From Bryobacter sp. CoA8 C33 (GTDB taxonomy: Bacteria; Acidobacteriota; Terriglobia; Bryobacterales; Bryobacteraceae), in NCBI GenBank assembly GCA_019931185.1, contig JAINDK010000004.1, forward strand, positions 1 to 33,224: DNA of 33,224 bases. Direction: 5' to 3'. The notes below the pieces were generated by a model. The model worked only from the letters and a program-made list of their open reading frames with translations. It searched no databases and was not told the DNA's origin. Below, piece by piece: positions 1 to 8,226 of the stretch (positions are counted from its first letter, which is position 1; every line of letters begins with the position of its first letter). The translations under genes were made by a program, and so were the position numbers.

Positions 1-82
1 GAGGCAGACTCGGCAACCCTTTAAACTCTTCACCCTTGGGGTGAGCCACTTTCCCGCGTCTTCGCTTCGCCATGTGCCTCAT
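1..82 (-). CDS. IS1380-family transposase, N-terminal fragment (partial)
   Basis: This is the first ~27 codons of a transposase reading leftward from ATG at 82, with an alternative ATG at 73. The encoded start is rich in Arg and Lys and is the same peptide as the start of the transposase at 19307, apart from one Gln to Lys change. It has no stop within the window. The position equivalent to the amber codon of the other copy lies beyond the left edge, so I cannot say whether this copy is intact. Confidence 0.7.
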   Translation of the reverse strand, partial: MRHMAKRRRGKVAHPKGEEFKGLPSLP

Positions 83-141
83 TATGCAAGCCTTTCGCGT
101 CACATGCACCACTGGCGGTGGGTTCAACTGCCGTTTCTAGG
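1..141 (-). mobile_element. IS1380-type element, 5' end only (continues off left edge)
   Basis: The reverse complement of bases 1-139 matches the left end of the complete element at 19248-20872 almost base for base. I count two substitutions in the last ~30 bases of the compared stretch (one silent, one Gln to Lys). The outer tip at 126-141 reads CCTAGAAACGGCAGTT on the minus strand. That is the terminal inverted repeat, and CCTAG is a typical opening for IS1380-family ends. The element therefore points left, and most of its transposase gene lies outside the window. It is in inverted orientation relative to the copy at 19248. No target duplication can be assessed because the other end is not visible. 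Confidence 0.85.
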
Positions 142-317
142 ATGAATATGATGGGGTATGGCTGATGATGAAGAACACGTTGAGGACGCTGGCGGCACGA
201 AGGCTTGGCAACGTGTCCAGAGAAGGGATTTTCAGCCGCACCACATTCCGAATGTCACTGTGAAAAAACAAGATGTAGAAACCCCTCCCTAACTGCGGCT
301 CACTGGGTTCAACTTAC
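142..317. other. Intergenic stretch between IS end and permease gene
   Basis: These 176 bases lie between the tip of the left IS copy and the stop codon of the permease gene. Short open frames exist on both strands, but none has a recognisable protein or a good ribosome binding site. I see no strong terminator hairpin. It may be the remainder of the locus interrupted by the IS. Confidence 0.5.
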
Positions 318-1523
318 TTACTCATACCGCAACGCCTCGATCGGGTTCAACTGGCTCGCCCGGTTTGCCGGCAACATCCCAAACACCAGCCCCACGGCAA
401 ACGACACAAAAAACGCCACCACCACCGAGATCGAAGAAATCGCCACCCCAAACTCCGGCACAAGCCACTGCGCGATCAGCGGACCGCTCACGCCAACAAG
501 AATCCCCAGCAGTCCCCCGCCGGTGGAAATCAGGATCGCCTCCATCAGAAATTGCGCCAAAATCACCCGCCGTGACGCCCCCACCGCCATCCTCGTCCCG
601 ATCTCCTTCGTCCGCTCCGTTACCGTCACCAGCATGATGTTCATGATCCCAATCCCGCTGATCACCAGCGCAATCGCCGCCACCATGATCAGCACACCCG
701 TCAGGATCAGACTGATATTCCGCGCCGTCTCAAGGATCGCCCCCAGGTTGTCGACAAAATACTTCGCCCCCTTCCGGTGCCGCCCCTCGAGGATCCGCTT
801 CACCTCCCCCGTCAACGCCTCCACGTCCTCGGCCCGCTTCGCCTGTATGTACATCGGGTCGATCCGCTCCACCCGGTTGTAATAGCGCACCACCGTGATC
901 GGGATCACCGCCGCCCGCTCCGCCAGCTCGCTCAACCCAAAGCTCTGCACCCGTTCCCGAAAAACACCCGTCACTGTAAACTGGTGATCCTTCAGCTTGA
1001 TCGTGCGCCCCACTGCCGCCTCCGCTGTTCCATACAACAGCCGCGCCAGCCCCTCGGTCAGCAGCGCCACCTTCGCCCGCTGCCTTACCTCCGTCCCGTC
1101 GAAATAGCGCCCCTGCAACAGAATCAGATTGCGCACCATCGGATAATACTCATCCACCCCAAGGATGCTTGTGTCCTGCGGCCGGCCCTCCACACTCAGG
1201 CTCGCTGAACTCGACATCGTCGCCGTCACGGCCACGATGCGGTCGGCCAACTGCGCCCGCACCGCCTCCACATCGCTCAGCTTGACGAAATCCGCGTCCG
1301 ACTGGTCCGACTCCCGGCTGCCACTCTCAAAGTACGCCCAAACCACGTTCGAGCCGATTCCCCGGATCTGATCGAGGATGAACTCCGTCGAAGTCAGCGA
1401 GATCGTCACCACCAGAATCACGCTCGCGTTGCCAATCACCAGGCCCAGCGCCGTCAACAGCGTCCTCACCCGGTTCGCCTTCAGCGCCTCCCAACTCGAC
1501 TTCAGAATTTCAGCAATTCGCAT
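318..1523 (-). CDS. MacB/FtsX-family ABC transporter permease
   Basis: A 401-residue inner-membrane permease of the MacB/LolC type. A first transmembrane helix lies near residues 22-46. It is followed by a large periplasmic MacB_PCD domain (about 50-270), then three hydrophobic helices in an FtsX domain near 275-395. The FtsX part shows the family-typical TERTKEIGTRMAVGAS stretch and ends in NPIEALRYE. In known members such permeases work with a MacB-type ATPase and often a membrane-fusion protein, exporting substrates or transducing mechanical force. No such ATPase or fusion protein is in the window. The start ATG has GAGG about six bases upstream, and the gene begins 7 bases after the TPR gene, so it is probably the last gene of the operon descending from 5784. 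Substrate unknown. Confidence 0.88.
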   Translation of the reverse strand: MRIAEILKSSWEALKANRVRTLLTALGLVIGNASVILVVTISLTSTEFILDQIRGIGSNVVWAYFESGSRESDQSDADFVKLSDVEAVRAQLADRIVAVTATMSSSASLSVEGRPQDTSILGVDEYYPMVRNLILLQGRYFDGTEVRQRAKVALLTEGLARLLYGTAEAAVGRTIKLKDHQFTVTGVFRERVQSFGLSELAERAAVIPITVVRYYNRVERIDPMYIQAKRAEDVEALTGEVKRILEGRHRKGAKYFVDNLGAILETARNISLILTGVLIMVAAIALVISGIGIMNIMLVTVTERTKEIGTRMAVGASRRVILAQFLMEAILISTGGGLLGILVGVSGPLIAQWLVPEFGVAISSISVVVAFFVSFAVGLVFGMLPANRASQLNPIEALRYE

Positions 1524-1530
1524 TGCAGCC

Positions 1531-2385
1531 TCAAATCCCCTTCAGCCGGCCCAGCAGCCGCCGTGCCTCACTCTTATGATCGTCCTCCGGCTTTACTGCC
1601 ACGCTCAGATATTGCTCAAGCAGCCGCCGCGCCTCCCCAGGTTCGCGCTTCTGTTCAATCAGCAAATTGGCCCGCTCCCACAGATACACCGGTGAATTTG
1701 GCTCCAGCTTGCGCGCCTGTTCAAAAACACTCTCCGATTCCTGTCCGCGCCCGCGCCGGGCCAGAAACTTCGCCAGGTCGACAACTCTGCCCGCGTCGCG
1801 CGGCGCCAACTCCATGCCGCGCCGCAATTGCGCCTCTGCCGCGCGATAATCCTTCCTCTCCTCCGCCAGCCGCGCATTCGCCCAGCAGCGCTCCACCGGG
1901 TCGACGGCCCCGATCTTCTCCACTAGCCCCTGCGCCTTCTCGAGCCCCCCTCCGAGAAAGCCCGGAGCCTGCATGTAATACTCGAAAAGATCGTTCAACG
2001 CCTCGATGTTGCGCCCATCGAGCGCAACAGCCCGCTCCAGATGCTGTCTCGTCTTACTCGCATAGCCCGGCGCCAAAAACACGCTGGCCAACTCCGCCCG
2101 CCGCCCATAGCTCCGCCCCAGCCACAGCCAGTGCTCGCTGTTGCCCGGCTCAAGCGCCGTCGCCCGCTCAAACGCTTCCGTCGCCTTCCGGTAGTCTTCC
2201 ATCATGAATTGATTCCGCCCCAGCAGGTTCCACACCCCCGCTCCCCGCTCCTTCAGCGATTCCAGCAATCGCAAACTCCCCGCATAGTCCGCCTTCTCAT
2301 ACAAGAGCCGGGCACGCTCAAGCCCCGGGTCCGCGGCCCAGACCGCCGAAACCAGCAAAACCAAGGCCACCCACAGTTTCAACAT
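1531..2385 (-). CDS. Secreted tetratricopeptide-repeat protein
   Basis: A TPR protein of 284 residues from the ATG at 2385. I prefer this start because it opens directly into a signal peptide (MLKLWVALVLLVSAVWAAD, cleavage expected near residue 18). A GTG nine codons upstream at 2412 would put polar residues in front. Several 34-residue helix-turn-helix repeats are recognisable, for example the stretch with ALEPGNSEHWLWLGRSYGR, another around LAPRDAGRVVDLAKFLARRG, and a third around KLEPNSPVYLWERANLL. Such proteins usually scaffold protein-protein contacts, here presumably in the periplasm. It lies 58 bases after the DUF1552 gene and 7 bases before the permease, consistent with one transcript. 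Partner unknown. Confidence 0.85.
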   Translation of the reverse strand: MLKLWVALVLLVSAVWAADPGLERARLLYEKADYAGSLRLLESLKERGAGVWNLLGRNQFMMEDYRKATEAFERATALEPGNSEHWLWLGRSYGRRAELASVFLAPGYASKTRQHLERAVALDGRNIEALNDLFEYYMQAPGFLGGGLEKAQGLVEKIGAVDPVERCWANARLAEERKDYRAAEAQLRRGMELAPRDAGRVVDLAKFLARRGRGQESESVFEQARKLEPNSPVYLWERANLLIEQKREPGEARRLLEQYLSVAVKPEDDHKSEARRLLGRLKGI

Positions 2386-2443
2386 AGTAAGTATTCCGGA
2401 GCCAACCAACACGCCATCAGCCGGCCGCGCTTTCCCCCGGAGA

Positions 2444-3817
2444 TCACCCCCGAATTTCGTTCAACTGCTTCGTGGCGATGCCCACCGGCCGGTCATTCGG
2501 GATACCCGCACAGGCCAGCAGCGTCGTCAACAGGTCTCCCTGGTTGCCCTTCGTATCGGGGAGAAAGCGGCCCGTCTGGATGGCTCCGCCGCCTTTGCCC
2601 GCCAGGATGAAGGGCAGGTTCTCCCGCTCATGGTGCATCCCGTCCTCAAGGCCCGAGCCCCACATCATGATGCAGTTGTCGAGCAGCGTCCCATCGGCTT
2701 CCCGCAGACCATGCATCTTCTTCACCATATAGGCAAACTGCGCCACGTTGAATTGCACAATCGCCGCCACCTTGCGGATCTTTTCAGAATCGCCCTGGTG
2801 ATGCGTTTGCGAGTGGTGCTGGTCGTTGAAGCCGAGCTCCGGATAGGAAGCCCCATTCGGCGTGGAGCCAATGTACGTGCTCACCCGGGTCGTATCGGTC
2901 TGGAAGGCCAGGATGTTCAGATCACACATGATCTGCATGTACTCGCTCCGCTTATCGCCTTCGGGAATCTTGATTTCAATCGGCGCGGAATCGGTGTCGT
3001 ACCGCTTGCTCGCGCGCTGGCCCGCCTTCTCAAGCGCCGCCTCCTTCTGGCGGTGTTCGACGGCGGCGATCCGCCGCTCCACCGAACGCACACTGTCCAG
3101 GTACTCGTCCAGCTTGCGCTGGTCCGATACCGGCAGGCTGCGCCGCAGTTCCCGGGCGCCGCCGAGGACGATGTCGAGCAGACTCCGGTCGAGCGGCTTC
3201 AGCTGAGCTGATTGTCCCCCCGCCCCCTGCTTCTGGAACAGACGGTTGAGCACGTTGCGCGGGTTAACTTCCGCCGGCACCGCCTGCGTCGGCGAGCGGA
3301 AGCTGCAGTGGGAGTAGTATGCCTCGTTCAGGCCCTCCTGATTCTCCTTCCAGGTTTGCGGCATCGTCGCCAACTCGAGCGAAGGCAAAATCGTGAACGA
3401 GCCAATGTGATTGGCGGCGATCTGATCCGCCGAGATCGCGATGCTGATCTGGTTGCGCTTATCGGCGGCCGGCAGCGTCGCCGTCAGCCAGGTCGAGAGT
3501 TCAAGCGCATGCGGCGCGCCGTTGAACGGAGAAATCGGCACACCCGAGATTCCCTTCATCATCAGGCATTGGTCCAGCACCGGCTTGAGCGGCTGCAGCG
3601 CATGCGACGCCGCGCTCAGATAGCTCTCGGCGCTGGCCGGCCAGAATTGTTCCATGATCACGCCATGCGGCATATACATGAAGCCCAGCCGCACCGGTGG
3701 CTTGTATGGCTGTCCCTTCGTGTCCGCCCAACCCATCGTCTCAAGCAGCGGCAGGCCAAGCGACACGCCCAGCCCTTTCAGGCAAGCACGCCGGTTCAAT
3801 CTTTTGCTCTGCATCAT
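2444..3817 (-). CDS. Tat-exported DUF1552 (HXXSHH) family protein
   Basis: A 457-residue protein of the DUF1552 family, whose biochemical role is unknown. The N-terminus has a twin-arginine-like signal: two Arg at residues 9-10 followed by a hydrophobic stretch ([16 protein letters not shown]), so export in folded form is likely. A His cluster at 333-340 (QHHSQTHH) fits the family's HxxSHH-type motif with Thr for Ser and suggests metal binding. Further conserved-looking stretches are near 43-60 ([16 protein letters not shown]) and [13 protein letters not shown] towards the C-terminus. The last resembles the metal-site region of alkaline-phosphatase-like folds. Its start overlaps the stop of the DUF1592 gene by 4 bases, implying translational coupling. 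In Acidobacteriota and Planctomycetota these two families are commonly adjacent. Confidence 0.92.
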   Translation of the reverse strand: MMQSKRLNRRACLKGLGVSLGLPLLETMGWADTKGQPYKPPVRLGFMYMPHGVIMEQFWPASAESYLSAASHALQPLKPVLDQCLMMKGISGVPISPFNGAPHALELSTWLTATLPAADKRNQISIAISADQIAANHIGSFTILPSLELATMPQTWKENQEGLNEAYYSHCSFRSPTQAVPAEVNPRNVLNRLFQKQGAGGQSAQLKPLDRSLLDIVLGGARELRRSLPVSDQRKLDEYLDSVRSVERRIAAVEHRQKEAALEKAGQRASKRYDTDSAPIEIKIPEGDKRSEYMQIMCDLNILAFQTDTTRVSTYIGSTPNGASYPELGFNDQHHSQTHHQGDSEKIRKVAAIVQFNVAQFAYMVKKMHGLREADGTLLDNCIMMWGSGLEDGMHHERENLPFILAGKGGGAIQTGRFLPDTKGNQGDLLTTLLACAGIPNDRPVGIATKQLNEIRG

Positions 3818-5784
3818 GGCTGTCTCCTGTTGTCTTCAATACGGCGGTGGGTAAATGGATAACTCGTGACCACGGCGTTCACGATCGACCGCATGCGGTG
3901 GTCATCCGCGGCGATCCCTTCCATCATCTTATCGACCACAATTTCGTCATAGCCCTCCAGCCGCCGCCCAAGAGCGTAGGCCAACAGCCGCTCGACGAGA
4001 TTGCGGCTTATGTCGTTGGCCCGCCCGGCGAGAATCCCCTTGAGATCTTTGGGGCTCGAGAATGATTGGCCCCCGGGCAACTGACCCGCCGCGTCGATCC
4101 GCTCGCCGTTGCTTTCCTGCGTCCGCCACTGGCCAATAGCGTCGAAGTTTTCGAGGCCAAACCCGATCGGGTCCAGAATCTGATGGCAATTCGCGCAGAC
4201 CGGATTCGTGCGGTGCAGTTCCGTGCGTTGGCGCGTCGTGAGGCGGCTGATGGCGGCCCGGTCCTGCTGGTCGAGGGCCGGAACGTTCGGCGGCGCCGCC
4301 GGTACGTGTTCACCAAGAAGTTGCTCGAGCACCCACACCCCCCGCTTGACGGGGCTGGTGCGGTTGGGAAAAGAAGTCGCAGCCAGTATGCCCGGCATCC
4401 CCAGAAGCCCGCCACGGTTCGGGTCCCGCAATTGTATTCTGCGCATCGCCGGGCCCCTTACCACTTTGTCCAGGCCATAGACCGCGGCCAGGCTCTGGTT
4501 CAGATAGGTGTAATCGCCGTCAACGAAGCGCAGCACGCTCTTATCCTCGCGCAGGATGCTCTCAAAAAAGAGGCGCGCCTCGTCGTACATCGCTGCTCGC
4601 AGTGCCGGCTTCATCTGCGGAAACACCGCCGGGTCGAAAACCTGTTTGGCGAGTGCGCCGACGCCCAGCCACTGTGCCCCGAAGCCGTCAAACAACGCTC
4701 GCGAGCGCGGGTGGTCGAGCAGCCGCTTGGTTTGGGCCTTCAAGACCTCCGGTTCGTGCAGGGCGCCACGGTCGGCAAGGCCCAGCAGTTGATCGTCCGG
4801 CATGCTGGCCCAAAGCAGATAGGACAAGCGCGAGGCAAGCTGGTAGTCGTCGAGCCGGACGAGGCCGCTGCTCGGGTTGGCCTCCCCGGCGGGCGTGATG
4901 AACAGAAACTGCGGCGAAACCAGAACGGCCTTGAGCATCAGGTGCAGGCTTTGCTGATAGCTTTGCTTGCTCCTCCCGGCAAGGTCATAGGCGGCAACCA
5001 GCACATCCACTTCCGCCTCCGTCGGTGGCCGGCGGTAGGCCTTGCGGGCCAGCCCGCGGGCGATTTCGCGGGCCGCCGCGCGACGCCTGGCCGGACCCTC
5101 GGGCGCCGTTCCGAATAGCCGTCGCTCGATAGTCGTGGGGGGCGCGCCTCTTGGGGCGGCGATACGTTGCACCACCTTGTCGGCGATCGCCAGATACTGT
5201 TCCAGTTGCAGCGGAGACAGCGAATTGAGATAACCCTCGCCGCTAACCTCATCCGGCAGGCTGTCGGCAATCGACGTAGGCACGCCAAACAGATCGTGAA
5301 GCGTGTTCGCGTATTCGGTCTTTGTCAGCCGGCGGATGACAAACGGTCCCGGGTCCTGCGGGCTCAGATACTTCACCTTGCCCATCCAGTCGATGATCAC
5401 CTGCCGCTCGGCCTCGCTCGGCTGCGGGGCTTCTTTCGGGGGCATATCATGCGCCTTCACCCGGGCCGCCGACCGCTTCCACTGTTCCGTGAACGCCGCA
5501 TGCCCCGGCGCCTTCAGCGCCGGGTCGAAGTTGACACCCGCGCGCGTCGGGCGCCGGTTCTGGTGGCACGGCGTGCAATAAGTCTTGATAACGGGCGTTA
5601 CGCTACCCCGAAAGTAGGCTTCCGCCTCCGCCTTCCGCGCCTCATGATCGATGGCCTGCCCCAGCGCGCCAGTCGCAAGGCAGAATAGAAAACAGAACGC
5701 CCGGGATCGGCTCACGCCCTTAGGTCTATCACAATGACGTGGGTCAGGAAAATCCAAAAACAGATTTCCACTCTCCTCAATCAT
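3814..5784 (-). CDS. DUF1592-group protein with two CxxCH haem-type motifs
   Basis: A 656-residue multi-domain protein with the usual series seen in Planctomycete-type proteins. A cytochrome-like N-terminal part has C70-x-x-C73-H74 (YCTPCHQN). It is followed by DUF1587 (about 150-215), DUF1595 (about 240-300), DUF1592 (about 315-445), DUF1588 (about 455-555) and DUF1585 (about 575-645). A second CANCH motif lies inside the DUF1588 part. The two motifs suggest covalent haem c outside the cytoplasm, probably in electron transfer, though no member has an assigned reaction that I know of. A hydrophobic segment ([16 protein letters not shown]) acts as signal peptide but begins about 29 residues in. 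The GTG at 5715 may therefore be the true start rather than the ATG at 5784. It heads the operon that includes DUF1552, TPR and permease genes. Confidence 0.9.
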   Translation of the reverse strand: MIEESGNLFLDFPDPRHCDRPKGVSRSRAFCFLFCLATGALGQAIDHEARKAEAEAYFRGSVTPVIKTYCTPCHQNRRPTRAGVNFDPALKAPGHAAFTEQWKRSAARVKAHDMPPKEAPQPSEAERQVIIDWMGKVKYLSPQDPGPFVIRRLTKTEYANTLHDLFGVPTSIADSLPDEVSGEGYLNSLSPLQLEQYLAIADKVVQRIAAPRGAPPTTIERRLFGTAPEGPARRRAAAREIARGLARKAYRRPPTEAEVDVLVAAYDLAGRSKQSYQQSLHLMLKAVLVSPQFLFITPAGEANPSSGLVRLDDYQLASRLSYLLWASMPDDQLLGLADRGALHEPEVLKAQTKRLLDHPRSRALFDGFGAQWLGVGALAKQVFDPAVFPQMKPALRAAMYDEARLFFESILREDKSVLRFVDGDYTYLNQSLAAVYGLDKVVRGPAMRRIQLRDPNRGGLLGMPGILAATSFPNRTSPVKRGVWVLEQLLGEHVPAAPPNVPALDQQDRAAISRLTTRQRTELHRTNPVCANCHQILDPIGFGLENFDAIGQWRTQESNGERIDAAGQLPGGQSFSSPKDLKGILAGRANDISRNLVERLLAYALGRRLEGYDEIVVDKMMEGIAADDHRMRSIVNAVVTSYPFTHRRIEDNRRQP

Positions 5785-5897
5785 TTATCCATTCTCTCCG
5801 CTCCCACAGTGAAAGTCTTTCACGGATTGAGCGCGCCGCCCTTCTTGCCCTGTCCATCCTTCCAGAGTGGCTTGTTAAACTTGTGCAAAAGTCAATC
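5785..5897. promoter_or_regulatory. Divergent intergenic region with a perfect palindrome
   Basis: These 113 bases separate two divergently transcribed units, the DUF1592 operon to the left and the small exported protein with aroA to the right. They must hold promoters for both unless transcription starts further inside. The clearest element is GTGAAAG-T-CTTTCAC at 5809-5823, a perfect 7-base inverted repeat around a single central base. That form is typical of a dimeric regulator's operator, and a short RNA hairpin is sterically unlikely. I cannot identify confident -35/-10 boxes. Confidence 0.45.
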
Positions 5898-6287
5898 ATG
5901 CGCCGCATACTGATCTGGATCGCCGTCATGGGCATGCTCGGGGGGGCTCAGGACAAGAAGCCAAAAGGGCCGGAACTGGAATTCGTTCAGGTATCGGTGC
6001 ACCGCGTCGACGACCAGTTGCTCGCCGCCGACGGCAGCATAAAGAATACCAGCATCAAGACCTTGAACAAAGTCCAATTGGTCTTTGAGTTCTTTGCCCC
6101 GGGCAAACAGTCGATCACCATCCAAAAAGGCGCCCCGGAGCCAAATTCCATCGGCCCAGGCGATCTCGTCGAGTTCCACCTCCAACTGCGTGCCCCGGCG
6201 CGGGCCGTCGAGGTTCTCATGGGCGCCGAAGAGGGCTCGGGCCGCGATCTCAGAGTGGGCAAACCGGGCCCTTATCCGGTGGAATAG
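5898..6287 (+). CDS. Small exported protein, FxLYD-like
   Basis: A 129-residue protein from the ATG at 5898. I take this start because it opens straight into a short signal-like sequence (MRRILIWIAVMGMLGGAQ), while the upstream in-frame stretch has no such logic. The mature part resembles FxLYD or DUF3426-like beta-sandwich domains that describe modified interaction with other secreted proteins. The recognisable part runs from an ADGSIKNTS turn through LVFEFFAPGKQ to a GDLVEFHLQL strand. No catalytic residues are evident. The gene ends 19 bases before aroA and is probably co-transcribed with it. Function unknown. Confidence 0.7.
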   Translation: MRRILIWIAVMGMLGGAQDKKPKGPELEFVQVSVHRVDDQLLAADGSIKNTSIKTLNKVQLVFEFFAPGKQSITIQKGAPEPNSIGPGDLVEFHLQLRAPARAVEVLMGAEEGSGRDLRVGKPGPYPVE

Positions 6288-6306
6288 AGAGATAAAGCAC
6301 GCAACC

Positions 6307-7584
6307 ATGTTTGAAACGATTCACCCCGCCGAAGCTGTCTCCGGCGCCATCCGCCTCCCGGGCGACAAATCGATTTCGCACCGCTGGGCGATGATTGCCG
6401 GCATCGCCGAAGGCAAGACCACAATCCATGGCTTCGCGACCGGCGAGGATTGCCATTCCACTCTCGGCATTCTCCAAGCCCTCGGCATCCCCGTCGAAGA
6501 CCGCGGCAGTGAAGTCATCATCGAAGGCCGCGGCCTCGATGGCTTGCGCGCCCCCGCGGGCATGCTCGATGCCGGCAACTCCGGTTCCACCATCCGCATG
6601 ATGAGCGGTATCCTCGCGGCACAACCCTTCGTCTCCCGCATCCACGGCGACGAGTCCCTCGCCAAGCGGCCCATGCAGCGCATCATGACTCCGCTCCAGT
6701 TGATGGGCGCCCAAATCGAGGCCACCAACGGAAAGTACCCCCCGCTGACCATCACCGGCTCTCAATTGAAGGCCATCGATTACACCCCGGCCGTGGCCAG
6801 CGCCCAGGTCAAGACCTGCATCCTCTTCGCCGGCCTCTATTGCCAGGGCGAGACGATCGTTCGTGAGCCCGTGAAGACGCGCGACCATACCGAACTGGCC
6901 CTGCGCATGTTCGGCGCCGACCTGCGCACCGTCGGCCCCGTCATCACCCTCAAGGGCCGCCCCAGGCTCGAAGCCAAGGAACTCACCGTCCCGGGCGACC
7001 TCAGTTCCTCGGCCTTCTTCCTGTCCGCCGCCCTGATGGCCCGGCAATCCAACCTCGTCATCGGCGGCGTCGGGCTCAACCCCACCCGAACCGCCCTGCT
7101 CGACTACCTCGTCAGCATAGGAGCGGAAATCAAAATCCTCAATGTCGGCGAACAGCATGGCGAACTCGTCGGCGACATCCTCGTGCGCGGCTCAGTCAAG
7201 CGCCCGGGCCAGATCACCGGCGCTCTGACAGCCGCCCTGATCGACGAAATTCCCACCCTGGCCGTCCTGGGCGCCGCCACCGAAGGCATTGACGTTCGCG
7301 ATGCCGCCGAGCTCCGCGTCAAGGAGACCGACCGCATTGCCACCGTCGCCGAAAACATGAAACGCGCCGGGATCCGCATGGAGGTGCGCGAGGACGGCTT
7401 CACCATCCCCGGCCACCAGAAGTTCCATGCCGCCGCCTTTGACAGCTTTGGCGATCACCGCATCGCCATGGCCTTCGCCGTAGCCGGCCTTTCCGCCGAC
7501 CGACCCTCGACCATCGAACGGGCCGAGGCCGCTAGCGTGAGTTTTCCCGAATTTTACGATACGCTAAGGCGCATCACCTCCTAG
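6307..7584 (+). CDS. aroA: 3-phosphoshikimate 1-carboxyvinyltransferase (EPSP synthase)
   Basis: EPSP synthase, 425 residues, a normal length. It transfers the enolpyruvyl group of phosphoenolpyruvate to shikimate-3-phosphate in the cytoplasm, the sixth step of the shikimate pathway to chorismate and aromatic amino acids. Visible motifs are the substrate-binding LPGDKSISHR at residues 17-26, LDAGNSGSTIRMM near 87-99, a KRPMQRI loop, VKETDRI, and the C-terminal FGDHRIAMAFA. I chose the ATG at 6307 because the family starts just before the GDKS motif; the open frame extends much further upstream but overlaps the preceding gene. It sits between a small exported-protein gene (19 bases) and a histidine kinase (12 bases), with no other aromatic pathway gene nearby. 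Confidence 0.97.
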   Translation: MFETIHPAEAVSGAIRLPGDKSISHRWAMIAGIAEGKTTIHGFATGEDCHSTLGILQALGIPVEDRGSEVIIEGRGLDGLRAPAGMLDAGNSGSTIRMMSGILAAQPFVSRIHGDESLAKRPMQRIMTPLQLMGAQIEATNGKYPPLTITGSQLKAIDYTPAVASAQVKTCILFAGLYCQGETIVREPVKTRDHTELALRMFGADLRTVGPVITLKGRPRLEAKELTVPGDLSSSAFFLSAALMARQSNLVIGGVGLNPTRTALLDYLVSIGAEIKILNVGEQHGELVGDILVRGSVKRPGQITGALTAALIDEIPTLAVLGAATEGIDVRDAAELRVKETDRIATVAENMKRAGIRMEVREDGFTIPGHQKFHAAAFDSFGDHRIAMAFAVAGLSADRPSTIERAEAASVSFPEFYDTLRRITS

Positions 7585-7596
7585 AACGGCTCACTC

Positions 7597-8226
7597 ATGC
7601 CGGAACGCTTCGAACAATTGACGCTTGCCGGTATCGTACACGACCTCAACAACGTCTTCGAGACTCTCTTCGAAGTCCATGACGTACTCAAAGCCGACCC
7701 CCGCAACGCGCGTGTCTGCGCCTCCATGCGCCGCACCCTCAAACACGGAGCACGCATCGTCAAGAGCCTCGAGGAACAGGGCGGGATGACCGACCCCGTC
7801 CGCCTTCTGGACCAAGTCGAGGCCTTGGTGCGAGACTTTCTCCTCGGCTCGCGCGGGCCCGGCTTGGAAGTCTCCTGCCAGGTAACCGAAGGCTTCCTGC
7901 TGCCCGGCAATCGCGGCGCCTGGGAGCGCGTACTGCTCAACCTGCTGCTCAATGCCGCCCGGATGATGCCCCAGGGTGGCAAGATCGAGGTGAGCATGTG
8001 GCGCGATGGGGCCGACGTAAAGGTCGAGGTGCGCGACAACGGCCCGGGTATCCCCGCAAAGCTGTTGCCCCGGCTCTTCGAGCCAGGCTTCAGCACCACC
8101 CCGCGCCATAAGGGGCTGGGGCTGCATATCGTGCGCACGATCGTCGAAGGCCTCGGCGGCACGGTGGCGGCAACGAACCGCGAAGACGGCCTGGGCGCCG
8201 TCTTCCTGATCCAGGTGCCCGCTTAG
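7597..8226 (+). CDS. Short soluble histidine kinase without sensor domain
   Basis: A 209-residue protein made only of the transmitter core. The phospho-acceptor H-box is LAGIVHDLNN with His15. The ATP-binding domain shows the N-box with Asn119 (LLNLLLNAARMM), the G1 box DNGPGI at 147-152, an F-box-like LFEPGFSTT, and the G2 box KGLGLHIV at 172-179. The H-box type is close to NtrB-like and hybrid kinases. There is no membrane segment and no PAS, GAF or receiver domain, so input must come from a partner. It lies 12 bases after aroA with no adjacent response regulator; the nearest in the window is at 29990. Its 3' end overlaps the convergent deacetylase gene by 4 bases. Confidence 0.85.
   Translation: MPERFEQLTLAGIVHDLNNVFETLFEVHDVLKADPRNARVCASMRRTLKHGARIVKSLEEQGGMTDPVRLLDQVEALVRDFLLGSRGPGLEVSCQVTEGFLLPGNRGAWERVLLNLLLNAARMMPQGGKIEVSMWRDGADVKVEVRDNGPGIPAKLLPRLFEPGFSTTPRHKGLGLHIVRTIVEGLGGTVAATNREDGLGAVFLIQVPA

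Noticed and set aside
205-882. 225-residue open frame near the left end
   Set aside because: It is antisense to the MacB-type permease, and its Thr/Ser/Pro/Arg-rich translation resembles no protein.
6250-7158. 302-residue open frame antisense to aroA
   Set aside because: It is Gly/Ala/Asp-rich with no domain, lies fully inside aroA on the other strand, and is typical of high-GC shadow frames.
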